Assembly (NCBI RefSeq): GCF_000621545.1 | Contig: NZ_JHYA01000005.1 | Location: forward strand, 62,001-126,000 | Source: Anaerovibrio lipolyticus LB2005 | GTDB lineage: Bacteria > Bacillota > Negativicutes > Selenomonadales > Selenomonadaceae | Length of the DNA stretch: 64,000 bases | Reading direction: 5' to 3' | In this document: positions 7,163-16,004 of the stretch, in pieces | How the letters are laid out: every line of letters starts with the position of its first letter | Numbering within the stretch: the first letter of the stretch is position 1 | Made by a program: the position numbers and the translations under genes | The notes under the pieces: generated by a model | Seen by the model: only the letters and a program-made list of their open reading frames with translations | Databases searched by the model: none | What the model was told of the DNA's origin: nothing

Positions 7163-7217
7163 TTTCCCTTAAATAATCAAACTTTCCCTTAAAAACCGAG
7201 GTATAATAAGGGAAAGT
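7163..7217 (+). promoter_or_regulatory. hsdR promoter with three TTTCCCTTA operator-like boxes
   Basis: A TATAAT -10 element lies at 7202-7207. The 9-base box TTTCCCTTA occurs directly at 7163-7171 and 7183-7191 (20 bp apart) and inverted at 7207-7215, where it abuts the -10 element. The second and third boxes form an 11-bp inverted repeat (ACTTTCCCTTA / TAAGGGAAAGT). No good -35 hexamer is visible. The arrangement suggests a repressor, or an activator of a weak promoter, acting on hsdR alone. The regulator is not identified. Confidence 0.65.
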
Positions 7218-7275
7218 CTAAATACTATGGGTTGAACCATGACTTTAATAGTTCATTATTAGGAGATAGAGTAAA

Positions 7276-10200
7276 ATGTACACTAATTTTGATTATCTAA
7301 AGCAAGACCCACAATTTAACAGCTTTTCTGATGTGGCAATTTCAGCAGAAAAAATAATATTGCTGGACCCTGAGGCTAGTATTATCAATAGCCGTAGGGC
7401 AATGGAATTCGCTGTAAAATGGATGTATTCCGTAGATAAAGATTTGTCTGTGCCATATCAGAATAATCTGCAAAGTTTGATGAACGCTGAAGAATATAGA
7501 CAGATTGTTGGCCCTGATTTGTGGAAGAGGATGGATTTTATCCGTCGTTGTGGCAATAATGTGGCCCATGGAAGCAAAAAACTTGGCCGGGATGAGGCCA
7601 CGTTATGCTTGGAAAATCTGTTTATTTTTTTGGATTATATCGCCTATTGTTATTCGGAGCATTACGAGGAACAGAATTTCAATCACCATTTGATTGAAGA
7701 CAGAGTAAAAAAGATTAAGGAGTCCCGCCAGCAGAGTCAGGATGTTAAGGCGGAGCTTGAACGGGAAATAAAGAATTCTGCCCAGAAGGATGTAGATATA
7801 GAGAAGCTTCGTCAGGAAAATGCTGCGTTGAAGGAAGAATTATCTTCCCGCCGGGCGGAGAAGCAGCAGACCTATGTTGAAAAGCCACTGGATTTGTCCG
7901 AATATAAGACACGGAAAATTTATATCGACACTATGCTAATAGCTGCTGGCTGGACAGAGGGCAAGGACTGGATGAATGAAGTAGAGCTTCCTGGTATGCC
8001 AAATAAATCGGAGGTTGGGCTGGCAGATTATGTGTTGTACGATGAAGCCCATAGACCTTTGGCCGTTGTGGAAGCAAAGAGGACTTGCGTGGATGTGGCA
8101 AAGGGGCGGCAGCAAGCCAAACTGTATGCGGATATTATCGAGAAACAGTATGGCAGAAGACCTGTGGTATTTCTTACAAATGGTTTTGATACCAGAATAA
8201 TAGATAATCAATACCCAGAGCGTAAAGTGGCAGAAATCTATTCAAAGCGGGATTTGAAAAAGCTGTTTAATTTACAGGCAATGCGCACCAGCTTAAAAAA
8301 TATCTATGTAGATAAGGATATTGCCGGAAGATATTACCAAGAGGGTGCAGTTAAGTCTGTTTGTGACAGCTTTGACCGAAAAAATCGTCGAAAAGCACTG
8401 CTGGTTATGGCCACTGGCTCTGGTAAAACCAGAACAGTTATTGCTCTTTGTAAAGTTTTATTGGATGCGGGCTGGATAAAAAATATATTGTTTTTGGCAG
8501 ATAGAAATTCATTAGTTACGCAGGCAAAGCGCAACTTTGTGAATTTACTGCCAGATTTGTCATGCACAAATTTATGTGAAGATAAGGATAATTATACGGC
8601 TCATTGTGTATTTTCTACCTATCAGACCATGATGAACTGTATTGATGTAATACAAGACGATAAGGGAAGGCTGTTCACAAGTGGCCATTTTGATTTAGTT
8701 ATATGTGATGAGGCCCATCGTTCAATTTATAATAAGTACAAGGATATTTTTAATTATTTTGACGCGTGTCTTGTTGGCTTGACCGCCACACCGAAAGAGG
8801 ATATTGATAAAAATACCTATTCTATTTTTGAGCTGGAAAATGGTGTGCCTACCTATGGCTATGAATTGGCGCAGGCGGTAAAGGATGGCTATTTGGTTGA
8901 CTATATGTCTGTGGAGACAGTCCTAAAGTTTATTGAGCAGGGAATTAGCTATGATGAACTGTCGGATGAGGAAAAGGAAGAGTATGAGGCTACCTTTGAA
9001 GATGAGGATGGAAATATTCCTAAGAAAATCAGCTCTTCTGCTATTAATACGTGGCTGTTTAATGAGGACACCATTCGTCAGGTGCTTGATATCGTTATGA
9101 AGGACAGCTTGAAAGTAAATTATGGTGAGATGATAGGCAAGACGATTATTTTTGCCAAAAATCATAAGTATGCGGAGAAGATTTTAGAAGTATTCAATAA
9201 GGAATATCCACATCTTGCCAAGAATAATAATGGACAGGCCTTTGCCAAGGTCATTGATAATTACATGACATATAGTCAGAGTGCTATTGATGAATTTTCT
9301 GACAGCAAGAAAATGCCGCAAATTGCTATATCCGTTGATATGCTGGACACTGGAATCGATGTGCCGGAAGTTTTGAATTTGGTTTTCTTCAAGAAGGTTA
9401 TGAGTAAGGCCAAGTTTTGGCAGATGATTGGCCGTGGTACTAGATGCTGTCCGGGACTTATTGATGGAGAAGATAAGAGTAAGTTTTATATATTCGATTT
9501 TTGCGGCAATTTTGAATTTTTCCGTATGGGAGAAGGAAAAAAGGCTGTAACCAGGATGGCTTTGCAGGGGGCTATCTTCAATTTGATGTTCCAGATTGTT
9601 TACAAGCTGCAGAATATAAAATATCAGACGGATAGGCTGATGGAGTTCCGTAAATCGTTGGTTGATGCCATGGTTGAGAAAGTTAAGGAACTGAACAGAG
9701 AAAATTTTGCCGTAAGACAGCATATAAAGTATGTTGATCTATATTCAAAGGCTGAAAATTACAATGCTATATCCTATGAAGATACATTGTTGGTGCGGGA
9801 AGAACTGGCACCATTGGTGTTGCCGGATAATGATGAGGCTACAGCAGTGCGTTTTGATGCATTGATTTATGGCTTGGAATTGGCACAGCTTGCTGGAGAG
9901 AAGTATGGAAAACTTAAAACAGACCTGATCAAAAAGGTAAAGGGGATTGCGTCTGTTGCCAATATTCCGGAGATTGTTGCTCAAAAGGAGCTTATAAACA
10001 CCATTTTGCACACAGATTATGTGGAGCGGGCGGGAATTGATGAGTTTGAGCATATCAGGGAAAATCTTAGAAATCTTATGAAGTACATACCCCGTAACCA
10101 GGTGCGCTATGATACGGATTTTACGGATGATATATTGAGCTACGAATGGAATGAATCTGAGCTGGAAAATGACGATTTGAAAAACTATAAGGCCAAAGCT

Positions 10201-10641
10201 GAGTTTTATATTCGCCAGCATCTGGATAACGCCGTTATTGCAAAGCTCAGGACGAATCAGCCATTGACACGGTTGGATATAGAATCACTGGAAAAGATTT
10301 TATGGAGTGAAGTTGGTTCCCAAGAGGATTACGAGCGGGAATATGGTCACAAGCCTCTTGGCGAATTAGTGCGTGAAATTGTGGGCTTGGATATGAATGC
10401 CGCCAAGGAAGCCTTTGCAGAGTTTTTGGATGATACTAATCTTGATAGCAGACAGATTTATTTCGTGAACCAAATCGTGGAATACATTGTTCATAACGGC
10501 ATGATGACTGACCTTTCTGTGCTTCAGGAGTCACCTTTTACTGACCAGGGCAGTGTAGCAGATATTTTTACTGATTTGTCAGTCTGGGCAGGAATCAGAA
10601 AGGTTATTGATGGTATAAATTATAATGCTGGGGTTATGTAG
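7276..10641 (+). CDS. hsdR: Type I restriction endonuclease/translocase subunit HsdR
   Basis: A 1121-residue motor and nuclease subunit. It opens with a DUF4145-like domain (about 1-135, including RRCGNNVAHGS), then a coiled-coil linker (about 145-200) and the HsdR nuclease domain (KSEVGLADYVLYDE and AVVEAKRT, giving the D..ExK catalytic set near 250-275). The SF2 helicase motor follows, with motif I ATGSGKT at 379-385, DEAH near 478, GLTATP, and motif VI in GRGTRCCPG. The C-terminal region resembles the EcoEI R C-terminal domain. It cuts DNA unmodified by HsdM/HsdS after ATP-driven translocation. The ATG follows TAGGAG at a normal distance. It has its own promoter at 7163-7217, so its expression can be controlled apart from the methylase. 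Confidence 0.96.
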   Translation: MYTNFDYLKQDPQFNSFSDVAISAEKIILLDPEASIINSRRAMEFAVKWMYSVDKDLSVPYQNNLQSLMNAEEYRQIVGPDLWKRMDFIRRCGNNVAHGSKKLGRDEATLCLENLFIFLDYIAYCYSEHYEEQNFNHHLIEDRVKKIKESRQQSQDVKAELEREIKNSAQKDVDIEKLRQENAALKEELSSRRAEKQQTYVEKPLDLSEYKTRKIYIDTMLIAAGWTEGKDWMNEVELPGMPNKSEVGLADYVLYDEAHRPLAVVEAKRTCVDVAKGRQQAKLYADIIEKQYGRRPVVFLTNGFDTRIIDNQYPERKVAEIYSKRDLKKLFNLQAMRTSLKNIYVDKDIAGRYYQEGAVKSVCDSFDRKNRRKALLVMATGSGKTRTVIALCKVLLDAGWIKNILFLADRNSLVTQAKRNFVNLLPDLSCTNLCEDKDNYTAHCVFSTYQTMMNCIDVIQDDKGRLFTSGHFDLVICDEAHRSIYNKYKDIFNYFDACLVGLTATPKEDIDKNTYSIFELENGVPTYGYELAQAVKDGYLVDYMSVETVLKFIEQGISYDELSDEEKEEYEATFEDEDGNIPKKISSSAINTWLFNEDTIRQVLDIVMKDSLKVNYGEMIGKTIIFAKNHKYAEKILEVFNKEYPHLAKNNNGQAFAKVIDNYMTYSQSAIDEFSDSKKMPQIAISVDMLDTGIDVPEVLNLVFFKKVMSKAKFWQMIGRGTRCCPGLIDGEDKSKFYIFDFCGNFEFFRMGEGKKAVTRMALQGAIFNLMFQIVYKLQNIKYQTDRLMEFRKSLVDAMVEKVKELNRENFAVRQHIKYVDLYSKAENYNAISYEDTLLVREELAPLVLPDNDEATAVRFDALIYGLELAQLAGEKYGKLKTDLIKKVKGIASVANIPEIVAQKELINTILHTDYVERAGIDEFEHIRENLRNLMKYIPRNQVRYDTDFTDDILSYEWNESELENDDLKNYKAKAEFYIRQHLDNAVIAKLRTNQPLTRLDIESLEKILWSEVGSQEDYEREYGHKPLGELVREIVGLDMNAAKEAFAEFLDDTNLDSRQIYFVNQIVEYIVHNGMMTDLSVLQESPFTDQGSVADIFTDLSVWAGIRKVIDGINYNAGVM

Positions 10642-10658
10642 CTAAGTGGTGATATTTT

Positions 10659-11555
10659 ATGATAATTAGTGCCAGCAGGCGGACGGATATACCGGCTTTT
10701 TACTATGACTGGTTTTGCCGAAGGTTAAAGGCGGGATATGTGGATGTGGTAAATCCGTTCAATCGAAAGCAGGTAAGCCGTATATCTTTAAAGCCTGACT
10801 ATGTAGACTGCATTGTGTTTTGGACCAAGGACCCGGCCCCTATGTTAAAGAGATTGGATAATCTTAAAGACTACAATTATTATGTGCAGGTGTCCTTAAC
10901 GCCTTACGGATATGATGTGGAGGCAAATCTCCGGGATAAAAAAGATATTATCATCACTGTGCAGGAGCTATCTAAGAGAATCGGTCGGGAAAGGGTAGTA
11001 TGGCGGTATGACCCTATTTTGTTAAATGATGGTTATACAATAGAGGGTCATCTGGAATGGTTCAAAAATACCCTTGATTCCTTGGTTCCCTGTGTTGAGC
11101 GTTGTGTTATCAGCTTTATTGACCTGTATGCCAAGTCGAAAAAGAACACACAGGGGCTGAATCTCCATGAGCTTTCTGAGGAGGAAATGAATGAGCTGGC
11201 GGCAGGAATGTCAAATATTGCCAAGGGGAGTGGCGTTGTACTTCAAACCTGCTCTGAGGCCATTGATTTGGAAAGGTACGGAATAGGTCACGGAGCCTGC
11301 ATAGATGGAGAATTGGTGGAACGCATAGTTGGCAGGAAACTTAACATCAGCAGGGCCAAAACACAGCGACCACTTTGTAACTGCGTGGAGAGCTTCGACA
11401 TTGGGCAATATGACACCTGTATCCATGGCTGCCGTTATTGTTATGCTAATGCCAGCTTAGATCGAGCAAAACATGGTTTTGATAACCATAATATTAACTC
11501 GTCAGTAATAACCGGCAGTTTGCTGGGGGATGAACATATTACTGTGCATGAATAG
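10659..11555 (+). CDS. DUF1848 family protein
   Basis: A 298-residue protein starting MIISASRRTDIPAFY, the hallmark N-terminus of the DUF1848 family, followed by VNPFNRKQVSRISL, IVFWTKDPAPML and VVWRYDPILL. Near the C-terminus it carries Cys254, Cys258 and Cys261 in CIHGCRYCYAN, a CxxxCxxC pattern that could hold an iron-sulfur cluster as in radical SAM enzymes, here placed C-terminally. Another Cys pair (PLCNC) precedes it. The biochemical function of the family is not established. It starts 17 bases after hsdR and is probably the last gene of that transcript. Confidence 0.82.
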   Translation: MIISASRRTDIPAFYYDWFCRRLKAGYVDVVNPFNRKQVSRISLKPDYVDCIVFWTKDPAPMLKRLDNLKDYNYYVQVSLTPYGYDVEANLRDKKDIIITVQELSKRIGRERVVWRYDPILLNDGYTIEGHLEWFKNTLDSLVPCVERCVISFIDLYAKSKKNTQGLNLHELSEEEMNELAAGMSNIAKGSGVVLQTCSEAIDLERYGIGHGACIDGELVERIVGRKLNISRAKTQRPLCNCVESFDIGQYDTCIHGCRYCYANASLDRAKHGFDNHNINSSVITGSLLGDEHITVHE

Positions 11556-11622
11556 TGTAAAATGCTGTATTAGATGTATAATAATGTTAGGTAGAATCTT
11601 TCCAAAAGAGGAGGCGAGAACT

Positions 11623-12003
11623 ATGGGGATTATTAGTGGCTTGATGGGCAATGCATCCCAGACCAACATTGAAGATGTAAAAAAGGACTATGCCAAGCTC
11701 CTTGGACAAAATGAAAAGGTGATACAGGCTTATCAGTGGATCAGAGATTTGATGATTTTTACTGATTATCGGCTTATATTGGTGGATATCCAGGGAGCTA
11801 CCGGCAAGAAGGTGAATTATCATTCTATACCATATAAAAATATTCGCCACTTTGAGGTGGAGTCGGCGGGGCATTTTGATTTAGATGCAGAGCTGAAAAT
11901 CTGGGTGGCAGATATGGGAAGTACACCATTAGTAAAGACCTTTAGTAAGGATGCTGATGTTTATCGTGTTCAGGCCCTTTTGGCAGAGTGTATTGGGCGG
12001 TAA
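11623..12003 (+). CDS. PH-like domain protein (bacterial pleckstrin-homology family)
   Basis: A 126-residue protein that matches the bacterial PH-domain pattern: an N-terminal helix (IEDVKKDYAKLLGQNEKVIQ), then strands with MIFTDYRLILVDIQG and KKVNYHSIPYKNIRHFEVE, and a helical end (VYRVQALLAECI). The start at 11623 is chosen from GAGGAGG at 11608-11614, 8 bases upstream; the open frame extends further up but without such a site. Such single-domain PH proteins are common in Firmicutes and have no assigned function. It lies between DUF1848 and dpaL on the same strand. Confidence 0.75.
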   Translation: MGIISGLMGNASQTNIEDVKKDYAKLLGQNEKVIQAYQWIRDLMIFTDYRLILVDIQGATGKKVNYHSIPYKNIRHFEVESAGHFDLDAELKIWVADMGSTPLVKTFSKDADVYRVQALLAECIGR

Positions 12004-12053
12004 TGGTAATTTAAGAAAGGATACAAACTTCGGAAAGTAGCAGGTGGATTACA

Positions 12054-13286
12054 ATGAAAGAACACAGAACAGGCTGTATATCTGTGATACAGAACACCGC
12101 CAGGTCTGAGGGAAAAGGGCCGGCGTTTCTCTCCGAAGCGATTGTTGCCCAAGTCCAAAGGATTCATCGGGGATACCCTGATTATCACGAGACTCCGCTC
12201 CGTAGGCTGGATGCTATGGCTGAGAAGTTGGGAGTAAAGGCGTTCTTTGTAAAAGACGAGTCACAGCGCTTTGGATTGAACGCATTCAAGGGACTGGGTG
12301 GTCTCTACGCGCTAACCAGAGTGGTTTGCCGGGAGCTTGGTCTTGACGCAGAGAAAATCAGCTTTTCTGATTTAAAAAAGACGGAGTATCAGGAGGCTGT
12401 TCACAAGATGGTGTTCGTCACCGCGACGGACGGAAATCATGGAAAGGGTGTGTCATGGGCAGCGGGGAAGCTTGGCTGTGCGGCTCATGTCTATATGCCC
12501 ATAGGCTCCAGTGAGCTCCGTGCTCAGGCCATTAGGGATGTTAATCCGAAGGCGAAGGTCACTATCACGAAGAGTGGGTACGATGATACCGTGCGCTATG
12601 CTGCAAAGATGGCGGAGAAGCAGGGGTGGATTCTGATTCAGGATACCAGCTGGGATGGATATGAGGATATTCCATCTTGGATTATTCAGGGATATACAAC
12701 CATGGCGGAGGAAGCCTGCAGACAGATGGAGGAACAGGGACTTGCGCCTACCCATGTGTTTTTGCAAGCCGGTGTAGGGGCCATGGCAGGGGGCGTTACT
12801 GGATATCTGGTGAATCACTATGAGGGCAGTAGACCAGCCATCGGCGTGGTGGAACCGGAAAATATGGCGTGTGTGTATCAGTCTGCTTTGATAGGGGACG
12901 GAGCGGCCCATGAAGCAGTGAATCAGGCCCCGACTATCATGGCAGGTCTAAACTGCGGTGAACCATGCACAATTGCCTGGCCGATCCTTAGAGACTTTGT
13001 GGATTGGTATTTCAAATGCCCAGATTATGTTTCAGCTTATGGAATGCGCTTGCTGGCAGCACCACAGGGGGTGGATCCAAAAATAATATCCGGAGAAAGT
13101 GGGGCCGTGACCACTGGTCTTGTAAATCTGATTGCTGGGAAAGAAGAATATGCGGATATAAAAAGGCTTTTGGATCTTGACCAAGATTCTGTGGTCCTCT
13201 GCATCAGCACGGAGGGCGATACAGACCCTGAGCATTATCGGAAAATTGTATACGAAGGAAAAAATCCAATGCCGCAGCAGGTGTAA
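12054..13286 (+). CDS. dpaL: Diaminopropionate ammonia-lyase
   Basis: A 410-residue PLP enzyme of fold type II that converts 2,3-diaminopropionate to pyruvate and two ammonia, known in E. coli as YgeX. The PLP lysine is Lys79 in GLNAFKGLGG. The segments ETPLRRLDAMAEKLGV, FVTATDGNHGKGVSWAA and QAGVGAMAGGVTGYL (the phosphate-binding glycine region) are all in family order, and the length is typical. The gene has visibly more G+C at third codon positions than its neighbours (many GCG, CGG and ACG codons), so it may be a recent acquisition. No transporter or regulator adjoins it. A GGTGGA sequence precedes the ATG. Confidence 0.92.
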   Translation: MKEHRTGCISVIQNTARSEGKGPAFLSEAIVAQVQRIHRGYPDYHETPLRRLDAMAEKLGVKAFFVKDESQRFGLNAFKGLGGLYALTRVVCRELGLDAEKISFSDLKKTEYQEAVHKMVFVTATDGNHGKGVSWAAGKLGCAAHVYMPIGSSELRAQAIRDVNPKAKVTITKSGYDDTVRYAAKMAEKQGWILIQDTSWDGYEDIPSWIIQGYTTMAEEACRQMEEQGLAPTHVFLQAGVGAMAGGVTGYLVNHYEGSRPAIGVVEPENMACVYQSALIGDGAAHEAVNQAPTIMAGLNCGEPCTIAWPILRDFVDWYFKCPDYVSAYGMRLLAAPQGVDPKIISGESGAVTTGLVNLIAGKEEYADIKRLLDLDQDSVVLCISTEGDTDPEHYRKIVYEGKNPMPQQV

Positions 13287-13440
13287 TTATATACTTATAG
13301 GATTATGTGCTGATGGAAAATACATCCTTGCTTTGTTTTCTATGCCATAGGTTAAAGTTATGAGTTTAGATACAGAATACTATTATTATGATATAATTTT
13401 TCATAGTGGGTGCGTTTTTTATGATTGGTGGTGAAGCAAA

Positions 13441-13776
13441 ATGACATCTTTATCCCTTGAAAAAATAATTGTTGTTATTAAAGATGGGTACAGACAGGTA
13501 TATGGTGATGACATAATTGATATATATCTTTATGGCTCCTATGCACGGGGGGATTACGACAGTGAGTCTGATATAGATTTTGTCGCTGTAGTAAAGGGTG
13601 ATAGGCTGGATTTGCAGCGAAAGCTAAAGAAAATGTGGGAATTGTCTGCAGATTTAGGTTTAGAAAATGATGTTATTATTTCACCTACAGTAATTCCGTA
13701 TAATGAGTTCACCAAATATCAGAATACACTCCCATATTATAGAAACATAATAAAGGAGGGGCAGAAGGTTGGATGA
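13441..13776 (+). CDS. Minimal nucleotidyltransferase (MNT) antitoxin-type protein
   Basis: A 111-residue DNA polymerase beta-type nucleotidyltransferase domain. The signature GSYARGDYDSESDID places Gly32-Ser33 and the metal-binding Asp44 and Asp46. It forms a pair with the overlapping HEPN gene. In characterised MNT-HEPN modules the MNT protein inactivates the HEPN RNase by adding AMP residues to a tyrosine next to the HEPN active site, so an antitoxin role is inferred. A TATAAT at 13392-13397 is a likely -10 element. The stop overlaps the HEPN start by 8 bases. Confidence 0.88.
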   Translation: MTSLSLEKIIVVIKDGYRQVYGDDIIDIYLYGSYARGDYDSESDIDFVAVVKGDRLDLQRKLKKMWELSADLGLENDVIISPTVIPYNEFTKYQNTLPYYRNIIKEGQKVG

Positions 13777-14149
13777 GCTTGTAAAGTACCGTTTGGATAG
13801 TGCCAAGGAAAAATTGGATTCGGCTAAGATTTTGCTGGATAATGGAAAGTATAAAGACTCTATTGGTCGTTCATATTATGCCATTTTTACAGCCGTGAGA
13901 GCTGTACTGGCCAGAGACTCCGTTGATTTTGCAAAACACGCAGGTGTAATCTCATATTTTCAACGAGAGTACATTAAGACAGGTGTTTTCGAGAAAAAAT
14001 ATTCTGCTTACTTGCAGGAGGCGTTTCAGGTTAGAAACAACTGTGATTATGATGATTTCTATATCGTATCCAAGGTTGATGCTGATGAACAGTATTCTAG
14101 GGCTGTAGAATTTTATAATGCAATTGAGCAATATCTACTTAAAAGCTAA
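13769..14149 (+). CDS. HEPN-domain protein, toxin partner of the MNT protein
   Basis: A 126-residue all-helical HEPN protein. The motif GRSYYAIFTAVRAVL (about 33-47) and the C-terminal RNNCDY (Arg89 to Tyr94) are typical of the HEPN group paired with minimal nucleotidyltransferases; the tyrosine is the kind of residue that MNT partners modify. The start is TTG at 13769, supported by AAAGGAGGGG at 13753-13760, 8 bases upstream, and by the 8-base overlap with the MNT gene, which implies translational coupling. Predicted RNase toxin or defence module. Confidence 0.85.
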   Translation: MDELVKYRLDSAKEKLDSAKILLDNGKYKDSIGRSYYAIFTAVRAVLARDSVDFAKHAGVISYFQREYIKTGVFEKKYSAYLQEAFQVRNNCDYDDFYIVSKVDADEQYSRAVEFYNAIEQYLLKS

Positions 14150-14165
14150 TATAAAACATTTATAT

Positions 14166-14211
14166 GCCAAAATGGTCGTGCGTTTTGCTGGGCTGTTTTG
14201 GCTTTTCTTTT
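14166..14211 (+). terminator. Terminator behind the MNT-HEPN pair
   Basis: The arms GCCAAAA (14166) and TTTTGGC (ending 14202) are followed by the T-rich run TTTTCTTTT. The hairpin ends just before the first LytTR-type box. Confidence 0.65.
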
Positions 14212-14281
14212 GTCGTTCACACCCTAAAAACCATCGTTCGCGCCGTTTCTATTGATAAAAAGCTCATACCTACGATACTAT
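14212..14281 (+). promoter_or_regulatory. LytTR-type direct repeats and promoter P1 (upstream of the gene at 14329)
   Basis: Box A GTCGTTCACACC (14212-14223) and box B ATCGTTCGCGCC (14233-14244) are 21 bp apart. TTGATA at 14252-14257 and TACTAT at 14276-14281 (18-bp spacer) form a plausible sigma-70 promoter immediately downstream. The same box pair with the same spacing and the same distance to the -10 occurs at 18174-18243. Paired direct repeats two helical turns apart, just upstream of -35, are typical of LytTR activators, and a LytTR regulator is encoded at 15261. Confidence 0.7.
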
Positions 14282-14328
14282 AGATGAAAATAGCAGTATT
14301 ATATTAATTCCTATAAGGGGGGATTGGA

Positions 14329-15168
14329 ATGTCTACTATATCATCTATGGCACGCAACAATTATTTGATGTTGCGGTATGCACAAAATACCGGCCAATCT
14401 TTGTTTAATACTGGGAAGTCAGCTAATAAGACGTCATCCTTGTGGAGTGACGGCAGTTCAATGTTGGGTGGATATGGATTATTAGGTAGTATATCCTCTT
14501 CTTCAATGTCTGGCTTAATGGGGCTTCGTTCGGGGATGACTGAGCTGGTGAAGTCCTATGACAGTACAGCCAAGGCCTTTAAGACCGAGTTTTCAGATAC
14601 CATGAGCGATTTGTCAAAGGCCTCTGCGGACATAAAGAAAATAAACTTTGATGTGGGTGGCAAATCAGCCCTTACACAGACAACCAGTGAAGACGGAACA
14701 GTAACAACCACAAAAAGTAGTGAGCTGGTGGATGCATTGAAGGGTATTGAGGATTTTGCCAGCAAATATAATGATGCTATTGGCTTTTTTAAGGATAATG
14801 CAGATTTGTCTAAGTACATGAAAAATATAGCTAACACTTTTTCAGATACTACTTATCGGGCCAAACAGTTCAGTGGTATTGGAATTGCTGTAGGCAATGA
14901 TGGAAAAATGAAAATTGACGAGGATGTACTGACTAAGGCTTTGACGGAAAATCCGTCAAAGGTGGGACGGCTTCTGGGGAAGGATGGTTTAGCAGGGATG
15001 GCAGACAGACATATTTCCTTTGCCAAGTCTCAGCAAAATCGGCTGTTTCCGTCGATTTCCTCAGCTCTGGGCATTAATGGAAAATCTAGTTCACTTTATT
15101 CCAGCAACTCACTAATGAGAATGTCTGGTTATTCGTCTCTTGGCAACCTGTTTAATTCATGGATTTAA
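14329..15168 (+). CDS. Hypothetical protein with a FliD C-terminal-like segment
   Basis: A 279-residue protein with no signal peptide or membrane segment. It has a Ser/Gly-rich N-terminal third (SSSMSGLMGLRSGM), a central helical region (MTELVKSYDSTAKAFKTEF onward) and a C-terminal part with SGIGIAVGNDGKMKIDED, then VLTKALTENPSKVGRLLG. That last pattern resembles the C-terminal region of the flagellar cap protein FliD, where a strand-loop with GKMxxD precedes a helix and a loop. Exact function is not recognised. It may be a flagellar-type exported or filament-associated protein. A GGGGGGA ribosome binding site precedes the ATG. Expression is predicted to depend on the LytTR system next to it. 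Confidence 0.5.
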   Translation: MSTISSMARNNYLMLRYAQNTGQSLFNTGKSANKTSSLWSDGSSMLGGYGLLGSISSSSMSGLMGLRSGMTELVKSYDSTAKAFKTEFSDTMSDLSKASADIKKINFDVGGKSALTQTTSEDGTVTTTKSSELVDALKGIEDFASKYNDAIGFFKDNADLSKYMKNIANTFSDTTYRAKQFSGIGIAVGNDGKMKIDEDVLTKALTENPSKVGRLLGKDGLAGMADRHISFAKSQQNRLFPSISSALGINGKSSSLYSSNSLMRMSGYSSLGNLFNSWI

Positions 15169-15181
15169 GGCGCATATTCAG

Positions 15182-15224
15182 ATAAAATATCTCTGGGAAA
15201 TAATTTCAGAGATATTTTATTTTG
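15182..15224 (+). terminator. Terminator between the gene at 14329 and the LytTR regulator
   Basis: A 14-bp perfect stem (ATAAAATATCTCTG / CAGAGATATTTTAT) with an 11-base loop, followed by TTTT. Read-through would feed the two-component genes downstream, which lack an obvious promoter of their own. Confidence 0.8.
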
Positions 15225-15260
15225 GGGCGAAATAAAACATATAGAATGGGGAGATCACTT

Positions 15261-16004
15261 GTGGAGGTGCGAATTGCTGTTTGCGACAGTGATATAGAAT
15301 TTTGTAAGGACTTGGGAAATATGATTGCAGCCCACAGGCCTGAGGCAAGGGTAGAGTTGTTTTCTTCAGCCGCTGATTTACTACAGGCTGGAAGGGATTT
15401 TCATATATATTTTCTGGATATAAAGGGTGTTTCAGGTCTGGATATGGCCCGTAAAATCAGGGAACATCAGGCCCAAAATGGTAAGATACGAAGCATTATA
15501 ATATTCGTAACCGGCTATCGGGAGCACATGGAGGAGGCCTTTGATGTGCAGGCCTTCCATTATTTGTTGAAGCCTGTCCAAAGGGACAAATTTGTTCAGG
15601 TGCTTGGGCGGGCCTTGCAGGAAGTGGAATTTCGGGCAAAGCAGGAGGAAGAATATGTACTGCTGAAAATTACCAGTCATCAGACTGGCAGCAAGGACAC
15701 CAGAAAGGTTTTTCTGCGGGACATATACTACATAGAAAGCAACAACAAAAAGGTAACGGTGCATACCACCGGGGGAACCTATGAGGTGCAGGGCACCATG
15801 GATGAATTTGCCAGTGGACTGGGCCCAGCCTTTTACCGTTGTCATCGGTGCTATTTGGTGAATTTTGCCATGGTATCATCCTATAATCAGAATGAAATAA
15901 TTATTGCCAATGGGGATTGTATTTTGTTGGCCTACAGAAAATATTCAGCCTTCGTAAAGGCTTACCTCGCCTATGCGAAAGGAGGGGGCATGGTGAATGT
16001 ATGA
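15261..16004 (+). CDS. LytTR-family response regulator
   Basis: A 247-residue response regulator. The receiver domain (1-115) has the acidic pocket VCDSD at the start, the phosphoacceptor Asp53 in YFLDIKG, and the conserved Lys in LLKPVQ. The C-terminal LytTR DNA-binding domain (about 140-245) is recognised from VFLRDIYYIESNNKKVTVHT, YEVQGTMDEFA, FYRCHRCYLVNF and AYRKYSAFVKAYL. The start is GTG at 15261, with GGGGAG 7 bases upstream; earlier in-frame TTG and ATG codons lack a ribosome binding site. The histidine kinase overlaps its 3' end, a classic pair of the AgrCA/LytSR/NatKR type. Predicted targets are the promoters at 14212 and 18174. Confidence 0.93.
   Translation: MEVRIAVCDSDIEFCKDLGNMIAAHRPEARVELFSSAADLLQAGRDFHIYFLDIKGVSGLDMARKIREHQAQNGKIRSIIIFVTGYREHMEEAFDVQAFHYLLKPVQRDKFVQVLGRALQEVEFRAKQEEEYVLLKITSHQTGSKDTRKVFLRDIYYIESNNKKVTVHTTGGTYEVQGTMDEFASGLGPAFYRCHRCYLVNFAMVSSYNQNEIIIANGDCILLAYRKYSAFVKAYLAYAKGGGMVNV

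Noticed and set aside
11530-11622. Upstream extension of the PH-domain gene
   Set aside because: It overlaps the end of the DUF1848 gene and lacks a ribosome binding site, whereas GAGGAGG precedes the ATG at 11623.
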